NCBI RefSeq assembly: GCF_000155675.2
Contig: NC_020911.1
Coordinates: 2,594,501 to 2,658,500, forward strand
DNA: 64,000 bases
Direction: 5' to 3'
DNA from: Octadecabacter antarcticus 307
GTDB lineage: Bacteria > Pseudomonadota > Alphaproteobacteria > Rhodobacterales > Rhodobacteraceae
Shown here: positions 1 through 6,478 of the stretch, piece after piece
Layout: the number at the start of each line of letters is the position of its first letter
Position numbering within the stretch: position 1 is the stretch's first letter
The notes under the pieces: generated by a model
Told to the model about the DNA's origin: nothing
What the model saw: only the letters and a program-made list of their open reading frames with translations
Database searches by the model: none
Position numbers and translations under genes: made by a program

Positions 1-312
1 CAAGCGCCTTCAGCACGCGATAGACCGAAGCCTCTGATACAAAACGGCTTTCCTTGTCTGTGAAGGTCACGGCCAGTTCCCTCGGTGACAGTTTCGTCTC
101 CTTCAGCGCCAGCTTGACGACCTTGCGCCGCACCTCGTCAGCACCTCTCATTGATACTGCGTATCAACTGCCAGGCAATGAATGCGGTTCCAGACGTGTT
201 TTGGCTTTGGTGATTGATCCTGCAAGCCAGCTTCGCCACGTTGCAGATATCGGTCATACCAACGGTAGAATGTGGTGCGTGGAATGCCGAGCTTGGCCAG
301 CGTCAGACGGGC
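1..312 (-). pseudogene. IS type A orfB transposase fragment, copy 1
   Basis: Minus-strand coding for the N-terminal helix-turn-helix region (about residues 25-110) of the type A orfB seen complete at 9765-10785; nucleotide identity is high. Palindromic insert 1 interrupts it at 143-180 between codons for NRI and ADEV. The gene is cut upstream by insert 2 and downstream by the window start. Non-functional. Confidence 0.8.
143..180 (-). repeat. Palindromic insert 1
   Basis: 38 bp; stem TTGATAC/GTATCAA, left box CATTGCCTGGCAG, right box GAGAGGT. The corresponding site in the second IS copy (about 10586-10592) is empty, and subtracting the insert gives the same reading with no target duplication. 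Confidence 0.9.
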
Positions 313-352
313 CCCTCTCGGCGTTTGCTAGGCAAAAGTCTGCCGGGCAACG
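313..352 (-). repeat. Palindromic insert 2 (at a deletion junction)
   Basis: 40 bp; near-perfect stem around GCGTTTGC/GGCAAAAGT, boxes CCCTCTC and TGCCGGGCAACG. On one side is orfB (residues near LTLAKLGIP), on the other the orfA N-terminus; about 370 bp present in the 10-11 kb copy are missing. Recombination between two inserts would explain this. Confidence 0.85.
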
Positions 353-440
353 GTCGCACGCTTGAAGTCTTTGACGATCGATCCGCCAGGGCTTTTGCGT
401 GTTCCGTTATTCGGGGAAAACGCCCCACTGGGGCCTTTTC
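353..440 (-). pseudogene. IS type A orfA N-terminal fragment, copy 1
   Basis: Matches the start of orfA at 11110-11190 (GTRKSPG...IVKD.KRAT). The remaining orfA was lost in the deletion at insert 2. Non-functional remnant. Confidence 0.7.
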
Positions 441-730
441 TGATCACTCCAACCCTGTCTCATAGAGGTGGTCCCAGTAATTCGACCAGTTTGCGGCCAA
501 CTTAAGGTGGATCAGGGTTTCATTTAGGCTGCTGATCTCATTGGTTCTATTTTTCTGTCATAGGCTTCATCTGGGGTCAATATTCCGTGCGTGGAATGTG
601 GCCGTTCTGCGTTGTAGTACGCAATCCATTTTTCAATCCCGGCGCGTGTTTCTGAACCGGTTTCAAATGCATTGAGATAGATGCATTCATATTTCAGGGA
701 GCGCCAAAGTCGTTCGATCATCCGGTTGTC

Positions 731-769
731 CGTTGCCCGGCAGTGGTTTGCTCGCAAACCATGAGAGGG
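731..769 (+). repeat. Palindromic insert 3
   Basis: 39 bp; stem TGGTTTGC/GCAAACCA, left box CGTTGCCCGGCAG, right box TGAGAGGG. Splits orfB between GKGRWP and DNRMIERLW. The same site in the partial copy at 2362-2401 holds insert 12 with a different but still paired stem. Confidence 0.92.
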
Positions 770-794
770 GGGCCAGCGACCTTTACCGTCCATG

Positions 795-831
795 CACTGC
801 CCGGCAGCGCATGTTTACATGCGTGAGAGGG
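795..831 (+). repeat. Palindromic insert 4
   Basis: 37 bp; CACTGCCCGGCAG, stem CGCATGT/ACATGCG, TGAGAGGG. Splits the orfB codons for DVRIS and MDGKGR. Confidence 0.92.
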
Positions 832-899
832 GATATCCTTACGTCCGCATCCTTCAGTGCATTTATCCATTCAAAGCCAGTGAACTGACTGCCCTGATC

Positions 900-940
900 C
901 GTTGCCCGGCAGGGTTATGCGCAGCATGATCCCGAGAGGG
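900..940 (+). repeat. Palindromic insert 5
   Basis: 41 bp; CGTTGCCCGGCAG, stem GGGTTATGC/GCATGATCCC, GAGAGGG. Falls exactly between the codons for AIMNS and DQGSQF, beside the second catalytic Asp. Confidence 0.92.
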
Positions 941-1013
941 GCTGTTCATTATCGCTGGTTTCCCATATTTTGCGATGGCCTCTTTCAGGGCTTCAACGCA
1001 AAAGTCAGCCTCC

Positions 1014-1053
1014 CACTGCCCGGCAGTGGTTTGCAAAGCAAACCGTGAGAGGG
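1014..1053 (+). repeat. Palindromic insert 6
   Basis: 40 bp; CACTGCCCGGCAG, stem TGGTTTGC/GCAAACC, TGAGAGGG. Splits orfB between SNS and MEADFC. Confidence 0.92.
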
Positions 1054-1102
1054 ATGCTGTTTGACAAACGCCAACTGATAACTTTACGGCTGAACCAGTC
1101 CA

Positions 1103-1142
1103 CTCCTCTCGGCGTTTGCTACGCAAAAGCCTGCCGGGCAAA
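1103..1142 (-). repeat. Palindromic insert 7 (opposite orientation)
   Basis: 40 bp; reads TTTGCCCGGCAG, stem GCTTTTGC/GCAAACGC, GAGAGGAG along the transposase coding strand. This is opposite to its neighbours 3-6, 8 and 9. Splits VAI from LDWFSRK. Confidence 0.9.
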
Positions 1143-1176
1143 GGATCGCGACCAGATACAGAAATCCGCGCCGCCT

Positions 1177-1215
1177 CGCTGCCCGGCAGTTGATTGCAAA
1201 GCAATCAATGAGAGG
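1177..1215 (+). repeat. Palindromic insert 8 (in frame)
   Basis: 39 bp; CGCTGCCCGGCAG, stem TTGATTGC/GCAATCAA with loop AAA, TGAGAGG. In frame, it would add 13 residues ([13 protein letters not shown]) after ITYIP. Confidence 0.9.
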
Positions 1216-1414
1216 GGGAATGTAGGTAATATCAACGCACCAGACCTGATTTGGCCGATCAATCGTCAGCCCCCGAAGCAGGTAAGGATAAATCTTATGC
1301 TGGGGGTGTTTCTTGCTCGTGTTTGGCGTCTGATAAATAGGAACCAATCGCATCAGGCGGCGAACGCGATGGCGACCGCATGTGTGACCATGACGCTGCA
1401 TGTGTCGTGCCATT

Positions 1415-1452
1415 CACTGCCCGGCAGTGCATACGGAGTATGCATGAGAGGG
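1415..1452 (+). repeat. Palindromic insert 9
   Basis: 38 bp; CACTGCCCGGCAG, stem TGCATAC/GTATGCA, TGAGAGGG. Splits WYGSRQ from MARHMQRHGH in orfB. Confidence 0.92.
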
Positions 1453-1815
1453 TGCCGAGATCCATACCATGGCGTTTCCAAGAACTGCTTGTCGATCAAT
1501 TCCATGAACCGCAGGTTCTCAGCACTCTCGCCTTTTGGAGCGTAATACAGATTTGAACGTGCCAGCGACAGCATCTGGCATTGCCGCCGCACGCTGACCT
1601 TCGGATGGTTTCTTTCAATGCACATCTGCCTGCGATCCTTGCTCAACGATCCCAGGCGCGTTTCAAAAAATCGCGCTCCACCACCAACTGACCAATCGTG
1701 GAATGAAGTTTGTCTATCGCGGCGTCATCGACCTGCGCTGGATCACCGCCTCGTTTAGAAAACCCCGCAGCCATATTCTTAATCGCGGCGCGCTTCCAAG
1801 TCCCAATCTGCGTAG

Positions 1816-1852
1816 CCTCTCAGTGTTTGCAAGCAAACACCTGCCGGTAATA
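1816..1852 (-). repeat. Palindromic insert 10 (decayed left box)
   Basis: 37 bp; stem GTGTTTGC/GCAAACAC is perfect, while the left box has lost a base (TTACCGGCAG instead of TTGCCCGGCAG). Splits orfA between YGVH and PTQIGTW. Confidence 0.85.
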
Positions 1853-1935
1853 GATGCACGCCGTATTTTTTCGATAACTCCGCCATTGTCATTTCTTCGC
1901 AGATCGCTTCAAGCGCAACCTTGGCCTTGAAATCC

Positions 1936-1974
1936 CCCTCTCATCGTTTGCGAGCAAACAACTGCCGAGCAGTG
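1936..1974 (-). repeat. Palindromic insert 11
   Basis: About 39 bp; left box CACTGCTCGGCAG, stem TGTTTGC/GCAAACG, TGAGAGGG. Interrupts the orfA N-terminus just before DFKAKVAL. Confidence 0.88.
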
Positions 1975-2037
1975 GGACGAATGGTTCTTTCGTTTCGTCA
2001 TTTTGGATCATCTCTTTCACAAGTTGATCCACCTTAA

Positions 2038-2080
2038 CTACTGGCCCGAATTTCCGCGACCACCTCTCTATTTGGACCCA
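2038..2080 (-). mobile_element. IS type A copy 1, outer terminus
   Basis: Ends in GGCGCTGACGTCAGACAG, matching the right terminus of the type A copy at 11262-11279. With 1-501 it shows that IS type B inserted into type A. Confidence 0.75.
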
Positions 2081-2105
2081 TAGGCGCTGACGTCAGACAG
2101 AGACG

Positions 2106-2217
2106 TTTTTGATACATTGCGCGATGCCCGCAAAATGCTTGAAGAATGGCAGGAGGATTACAACTGGCGCAGGCCACATTCAGCCTTGGCGAACCTGACC
2201 CTGATGAAATTCTTGTA
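2106..2217 (+). pseudogene. IS3-family orfB C-terminal fragment
   Basis: Translation gives FDTLRDARKMLEEWQEDYN followed by WRRPHSALANLTP, the characteristic tail of an IS3-family transposase of a type different from A-E here. It has no N-terminal part and runs into unrelated sequence. Remnant only. Confidence 0.65.
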
Positions 2218-2310
2218 GAGAAAGACGATGGACAAGATGACCGCCAAAGGTCAAAGATTTAATCCCAAGGACTCCGCCCAAGCCGGAGGGAACTTGGGGC
2301 GCAAGTCAGA

Positions 2311-2629
2311 CTGAAAGATGCTGACGTAAAAATATCCAAGGATGGCAAAGGTCACTGCCCCCCCCTCTCATCGTTTGCAAGTAAACGACTGCCGGGCAAT
2401 CGACAACCGAATGATCGAACGGCTTTGGCGTTCCCTCAAGTATGAGTGCATTTATCTGAACGCATTTGAAACGGGCTCAGAAGCAAGGATAGGGGTCAGA
2501 AAATGGATGACATACTACGACACGGAATGCCCACACTCGACACACGGAATATTGACGTCAGACAAGACATATGAATACAAAAAGGAACCCATGAGAGACG
2601 CAGCATAAATCAAACCTTGATCCACCTTA
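2311..2629 (+). pseudogene. IS type B partial copy 2 (orfB C-terminus and terminus)
   Basis: Plus-strand copy of the last third of type B orfB (KDADVKISKDGKGHCP...DNRMIERLWRSLK...MRDAA, stop at 2606-2608) followed by the inverted repeat (TTGATCCACCTTA) ending at 2629. Insert 12 occupies the same codon boundary as insert 3 in the first copy. Confidence 0.85.
2362..2401 (-). repeat. Palindromic insert 12
   Basis: 40 bp; stem CGTTTGC/GTAAACG, boxes CCCTCTCAT and ACTGCCGGGCAATC. Same transposase site as insert 3 but both stem arms changed together (GGTTTGC/GCAAACC there). Confidence 0.92.
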
Positions 2630-2667
2630 GCAAGGCTGCACACTGGTCGAAAAGATAGGACCATCTC

Positions 2668-4158
2668 TTAGCCCGTTGCACGCGCGCGCATGGCACGAAA
2701 ACCGGGTAGCAAAACCAAGCTGACAGCCAAAATCAACAAGCCCAATGTCATCGGGCGTTCCCAGATGAATGACATACCACCATAAAGCTGCATTGAACGG
2801 GAGAAATTGTCCTCCATCATACCACCCAAGATGAAACCGATCAAAAGTGGCGGCAGCGGGTAGTTCGCAAATTTCAAGGCAATACCGCAGACACCGAACC
2901 CAACAAGCAACAACAGTTCGGTAGCGTTGTTTTGCCCGATATATGCCCCCATCAACGTGAAGAAGAGGATGAACGGGATCAAATAATTGCGTGGAATTGC
3001 AAGAACTTTGGCGATGTAGGGGATCAACGGCAGGTTCAGGATCAACAACACAAGGTTGCCGATGAACATCGACATGATCACGGCCCAGAAAATCTGCGGT
3101 TCGTCGATCATCAAACGCGGCCCGGGTGTAACGTTAAGTGCGATAAGCGCGCCAAGCAGGATTGCTGTCGTACCAGACCCCGGAATGCCGAGCGTTAACA
3201 GCGGCACAAACGACCCCGTACAGGCCGCGTTGTTGGCGGTTTCGGGCGCTGCGAGGCCTTTGATCGACCCTTTGCCAAATTCGTCTTGTTCATGTTTGGG
3301 GGCGATGTTGCGTTCCACGGCATACCCCAAGAAGCTGGCGATTGTGGCACCGGCACCGGGCAAAACACCAATGAAAAAACCTTGGACAGATTGACGTGCT
3401 ATGATCGGCGCGATGGCACGGGCTTCTGCGCGCGTGATGCGTAGCTCTTTAATTTCGCCGCCACTGTCGCCCAGATTTTTGGGTTTCAGGACAAGGAATA
3501 TTGCCTCAGGCAGCGCGAACATCGCCATCGCAAGCGTGACAAAACCAAAGCCCGATTGCAGGTCCATAATGCCCATTGTGAAACGTGGCAGGTTGAACAG
3601 CGCGCCTTCACCAACCGTCGCCATAATCAAACCGAACACCGTCATCAACAACGCTTTGGCCACTTGGCCTCGGCCCGCAAACGCGGCGATGGCGGACATG
3701 CCTACAATCATCAGCGCGAAATATTCAGCAGAATGGAACAGCAACGCCACAGACGACAGCATCGGCGCGAAGATCATCAACAAGATGGCGCCAATGGTAC
3801 CACCAGCGAAACTGGCGATTGCGGCAATGGTCAGCGCCTTGCCGGCCTTGCCTTGTTGCGCCATCGGGTAGCCGTCGAAACTTGACGCGACCGTGCCTGC
3901 CACGCCAGGCGCGTTGAGCAAAATAGATGACGTCGATCCACCAAAAATCGCGCCGTAATACACACCGGCAAGCAGGATCAAAGCGGCGGATGGATCGCCC
4001 ATCGAAATGGCAACCGGGATCATTATAGCGATGATCGACATCGGCCCAAGGCCCGGCAACATGCCGATGAATGTGCCAATCAAACAGCCAGCAACGACGA
4101 GTAGAAGGTTTTGAAAAGACAGGGCCGTTTGCAGGCCAATCAGAATACCTTCGAGCAT
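2668..4158 (-). CDS. tctA: Tripartite tricarboxylate transporter, large membrane subunit TctA
   Basis: 496 aa, the usual TctA length, with about twelve hydrophobic segments. It carries the conserved N-terminal pattern GxxxGxLPGLGP (near residue 32) and the repeat-related stretch VLPGAGATIASFLGY in the second half. It forms the channel for secondary uptake of a carboxylate delivered by the binding protein TctC. Follows tctB with a 1-base gap, so the two are co-transcribed from the tctC side. The substrate (citrate, tricarballylate or other acid) cannot be read from sequence. Confidence 0.95.
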   Translation of the reverse strand: MLEGILIGLQTALSFQNLLLVVAGCLIGTFIGMLPGLGPMSIIAIMIPVAISMGDPSAALILLAGVYYGAIFGGSTSSILLNAPGVAGTVASSFDGYPMAQQGKAGKALTIAAIASFAGGTIGAILLMIFAPMLSSVALLFHSAEYFALMIVGMSAIAAFAGRGQVAKALLMTVFGLIMATVGEGALFNLPRFTMGIMDLQSGFGFVTLAMAMFALPEAIFLVLKPKNLGDSGGEIKELRITRAEARAIAPIIARQSVQGFFIGVLPGAGATIASFLGYAVERNIAPKHEQDEFGKGSIKGLAAPETANNAACTGSFVPLLTLGIPGSGTTAILLGALIALNVTPGPRLMIDEPQIFWAVIMSMFIGNLVLLILNLPLIPYIAKVLAIPRNYLIPFILFFTLMGAYIGQNNATELLLLVGFGVCGIALKFANYPLPPLLIGFILGGMMEDNFSRSMQLYGGMSFIWERPMTLGLLILAVSLVLLPGFRAMRARATG

Positions 4159-4159
4159 G

Positions 4160-4654
4160 TTAGCCCCCTATCAAAGCAATGATGAAAGCCGGAAGTGGCC
4201 GCATGTAAATACCCAAAACCTCTTGCACGAGGTACCAGACAACAAACGTCGCACTGAGCGCTATCAGCAACATAATGTGCCATTTACGCTCGCCCAAAAT
4301 GAACGACCCAAGCAGCAAGAACGAAGCGGTGGAAATCAGAAAACCGATAGGGCGCAGGCACAGCGCGTAGACCACCATAAGGCCAAGCAGCAGCAGCGCT
4401 TGGCCAAGTTTGTATTCGTGCAGGCGGCGGTAATCGATCTCGCCTATCTTTTCCTCACCCTTCTCAAGACCAAGCAGGATGATGAACGCAGCAACCGAGC
4501 CAAAGACCGACAAAACTTTGGGGAAGGTGCTGGGCCAGACCGGGTTGCGGCGCATGAAGGGCGCGAGGCCATCGTCCATCGTGAACCACGCAGTGTAGCC
4601 ATAAGTGAGGCAAATACCCAAAAAAATAAGCGCAATCCAACGATCCAAGGCCAT
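4160..4654 (-). CDS. tctB: Tripartite tricarboxylate transporter, small membrane subunit TctB
   Basis: 164 aa with four predicted membrane helices, typical of TctB. I chose the ATG at 4654 (MALDRWIALIFLGICLTYG) over an upstream ATG at 4711, because the latter would place the intercistronic hairpin inside the gene. It partners TctA in the membrane. The operon order tctC-tctB-tctA is standard. Confidence 0.9.
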   Translation of the reverse strand: MALDRWIALIFLGICLTYGYTAWFTMDDGLAPFMRRNPVWPSTFPKVLSVFGSVAAFIILLGLEKGEEKIGEIDYRRLHEYKLGQALLLLGLMVVYALCLRPIGFLISTASFLLLGSFILGERKWHIMLLIALSATFVVWYLVQEVLGIYMRPLPAFIIALIGG

Positions 4655-4683
4655 ACGTGTATTCCTTAATTTCAGATGTAGAA

Positions 4684-4711
4684 ATGGCGGAGCAGTTGAC
4701 CGCTCCGCCAT
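4684..4711 (-). promoter_or_regulatory. Intercistronic hairpin between tctC and tctB
   Basis: Perfect 10-bp inverted repeat ATGGCGGAGC / GCTCCGCCAT with an 8-base loop, only about 10 bases after the tctC stop and before tctB. It has only a weak T-run on the coding side. Such hairpins commonly protect the 3' end of the binding-protein message or attenuate the membrane genes; that role is inferred. Confidence 0.7.
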
Positions 4712-4720
4712 GTAGGCATC

Positions 4721-5707
4721 TTAGAGGAAGCCGAGTTTGGTCATCAGATCGCCAATGACTGTTTCCTGCTCTTCAAGGAAGACGCGGAAATCATCGCCAG
4801 GGTTATGGATGTTGACCCAACCGTTACGCGCACGGACGGCTTCCCATTCAGATGTGTCATACATTGCAGCAATTGCCGCTTGGTACTGGGCCAGCTTTTC
4901 ATCAGACATGCCAGGTGCGCCGAAGAAACCGCGCCAGTTGATGAACGTGGTGTCGATGCCCTGCTCTATCATGGTCATTGCGTCTGGCGCTGCGGCTACA
5001 CGCGCGTCAGATGTCACACCGATGATTTTGACTTCGCCAGCGTTTGCCAGATCAACCGCCTCAGAAAAACCAGTCGACAGAGCCACGATTTCACCCGACA
5101 GCAATGCTGCCATGGCTGTACCACCAGCGTCATATGGAATGTAGTTCACGCTAAGTGCGTCACGACCGGATGCTTCCATAACCATGGCTGCAACAAGGTG
5201 GTCCATGCCACCCGGAACCGAACCGCCGCCAATCGGTGAGGCAGATGGGTCCACGTCATACACAGCAAGGAATTCTTCCATGTTGTTGATCGGGCTGTCT
5301 TTTCCGACAACGACCGCCGCATAGTCACCAATCGTGCCGGACACCAGCGTCAGGTCACGAAAGTTAAACGGGAACACGCCAGTCAGCGAACGGATCACGA
5401 TTGGGGTCGAATTGACCATCAATGTGCCTTCGTTGCTTTCGGCATTTTCAATCAGATAACCAATGGCTGTACCGCCACCGCCACCGGACATGTTCTCAAA
5501 GGATGCAGTCCCGATCAGGCCGGATTCTGTCAGCGCCTCGCCAACACCCCGAGCAGTACCATCCCAGCCACCACCGGCGCCGCCAGGAATCAGAAAGTGG
5601 ATACTGTCGAGCACTTGGTGACCATCAGCAAATGCCGGTGTTCCAAGGCCAAGCGTAGCGACAGCAGTCGTTATCAGGGCGCGACGGCCCATTTTCATCA
5701 TTGTCAT
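4721..5707 (-). CDS. tctC: Tripartite tricarboxylate transporter, periplasmic binding protein TctC
   Basis: 328 aa with a twin-arginine-like or Sec signal (MGRRALITTAVATLGLGTPAFA) and the TctC/Bug family pattern: IHFLIPGGAGGGWDGTAR near residue 37 and YIPYDAGGTAMAALLSGEI near residue 190. Captures the carboxylate in the periplasm for TctAB. First gene of the tct operon, divergent from the regulator pair that probably controls it. Confidence 0.93.
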   Translation of the reverse strand: MTMMKMGRRALITTAVATLGLGTPAFADGHQVLDSIHFLIPGGAGGGWDGTARGVGEALTESGLIGTASFENMSGGGGGTAIGYLIENAESNEGTLMVNSTPIVIRSLTGVFPFNFRDLTLVSGTIGDYAAVVVGKDSPINNMEEFLAVYDVDPSASPIGGGSVPGGMDHLVAAMVMEASGRDALSVNYIPYDAGGTAMAALLSGEIVALSTGFSEAVDLANAGEVKIIGVTSDARVAAAPDAMTMIEQGIDTTFINWRGFFGAPGMSDEKLAQYQAAIAAMYDTSEWEAVRARNGWVNIHNPGDDFRVFLEEQETVIGDLMTKLGFL

Positions 5708-5746
5708 TTTATTCTCCCATTTGGTAGCCGTTCTCCCAACGACACC

Positions 5747-5758
5747 GTGTTATAACAC
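5747..5758. promoter_or_regulatory. Palindrome in the tctC/tctD divergent promoter region
   Basis: Perfect 12-bp palindrome GTGTTATAACAC in the 105-bp gap between tctC and the response regulator. Candidate binding site for the TctD-like regulator; inferred from position only. Confidence 0.45.
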
Positions 5759-5771
5759 AAACACGTCAACC

Positions 5772-5787
5772 TGACACAAACCTGTCA
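5772..5787. promoter_or_regulatory. Inverted repeat TGACA-N6-TGTCA
   Basis: TGACACAAACCTGTCA lies 26 bases before the response-regulator start. OmpR-type regulators usually bind direct repeats, so this may be a different operator or coincidence. Confidence 0.35.
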
Positions 5788-5812
5788 TCAGGCCGAAAAG
5801 GCAACCGGCACC

Positions 5813-6478
5813 ATGAAATATCTTCTCGTTGAAGACAATCTTGAACTGGCAAATGCGATCTGTTCGCGGATTGGTTTGGACGGCCATACCGTTGACCACG
5901 CAGCAAGAATGGCAGACGCCATCGCGTTTGCGCAGACTGGCGAATATGATCTTATTTTGCTTGATATTATGTTGCCCGACGGGGATGGCCGCAGCTTTCT
6001 AAAACAACACCGCGCGGCCAAGAACGACACCCCTGTCATCGTTTTGACTGCCAGAAGTGAGGTCTCCGATAGAATTAGCTTGTTGGATCTTGGTGCGGAT
6101 GACTATGTCACCAAGCCGTTCGACCACGCTGAATTGCAGGCCCGTTGTCGTGCTGTTTTGCGCCGTAAAGCAGGCGCATCACAGACCACGATCAAAGTCG
6201 GAGATGTCGAGTTTGATCCCGTCGGTGGGCATCTTACGGTCAAAGGAAATGTGATCAATCTGCGCAACCGCGAACTGCGTTTGCTCGAAATCTTGATGAA
6301 CGCCAAGGGTCAGGTTTTTCACAAACAAAAATTGGTCGACCGTTTGTACTCATATGATGACGACGTATCAGAAAATGCGGTTGAAGTTTATGTCGGTCGT
6401 TTGCGCCGCCACCTTGAAGGATCGGCAGTACAGATCACGACGTTGCGCGGCCTTGGCTACAGGCTCGATCATGACTGA
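5813..6478 (+). CDS. tctD: OmpR-family response regulator, TctD-like
   Basis: 221 aa. N-terminal receiver domain with the phospho-acceptor in LILLDIMLPDGDG (Asp near residue 51), switch Thr and Lys in VLTARSE and DDYVTKPF. The C-terminal winged helix (NRELRLLEILM...ENAVEVYVGRLRRHLEG...LRGLGYRL) is complete. It overlaps the sensor-kinase gene by 8 bases. The divergent tct operon suggests it switches that transporter on in response to its substrate, as TctDE does in enterobacteria. Confidence 0.92.
   Translation: MKYLLVEDNLELANAICSRIGLDGHTVDHAARMADAIAFAQTGEYDLILLDIMLPDGDGRSFLKQHRAAKNDTPVIVLTARSEVSDRISLLDLGADDYVTKPFDHAELQARCRAVLRRKAGASQTTIKVGDVEFDPVGGHLTVKGNVINLRNRELRLLEILMNAKGQVFHKQKLVDRLYSYDDDVSENAVEVYVGRLRRHLEGSAVQITTLRGLGYRLDHD

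Larger units (their letters stand above)
1..501 (-). mobile_element. IS type A, copy 1 (partial; rest at 2038-2080)
   Basis: Fragment of the two-ORF IS that is present almost complete at 9669-11279 (type A, IS3-like with an rve-type second ORF). It matches that copy over the orfB N-terminal half and then jumps to the orfA N-terminus. A later IS (502-2037) split off its outer end, which reappears at 2038-2080 with the type A terminus. The window edge removes the rest. Confidence 0.8.
524..1646 (-). pseudogene. IS type B orfB transposase, split by seven inserts
   Basis: IS3-family DDE transposase. After subtracting inserts 3-9 the frame runs unbroken from a TTG at 1646 (overlapping the orfA stop) to the stop at 524. 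Recognisable landmarks are the HTH_21-like region, the rve domain with CVDITYIP (first Asp), MNSDQGSQF (second Asp) and DNRMIERLWRSLK (Glu). No other frameshift or stop was found. Whether any protein is made depends on how the inserts behave; by ordinary translation the gene is dead. Confidence 0.85.
1643..2001 (-). pseudogene. IS type B orfA, split by two inserts
   Basis: Helix-turn-helix protein of the IS3 family (MTKRKNHS...DFKAKVALEAI...MAELSKKYGVH...PTQIGTWKR), starting at 2001. Subtracting inserts 10 and 11 restores a frame to the stop at 1643, which overlaps the orfB start. The end at 17842-17955 of another copy (KKRKNRSPDFKAKVALESI) confirms the uninterrupted sequence. Confidence 0.8.
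502..2037 (-). mobile_element. IS type B (IS3 family) carrying nine palindromic inserts
   Basis: Bounded by inverted repeats TTAAGGTGGATCA at both ends. Contains overlapping orfA (1643-2001) and orfB (524-1646) on the minus strand, as usual in the IS3 family. Nine 37-41 bp palindromic inserts lie inside the two ORFs; apart from these the element reads as complete. It sits inside IS type A copy 1. A partial second copy lies at 2311-2629 and the start of a third at 17832-17955. Confidence 0.9.

Noticed and set aside
863..1545. Opposite-strand ORFs of 113-191 aa
   Set aside because: They are open because of the inserts and transposase codon bias; translations contain insert-coded peptides and no known family.
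502..2401. CRISPR array
   Set aside because: The repeats are hairpins scattered inside transposase codons in both orientations, with irregular spacing, variable cores and no cas genes.
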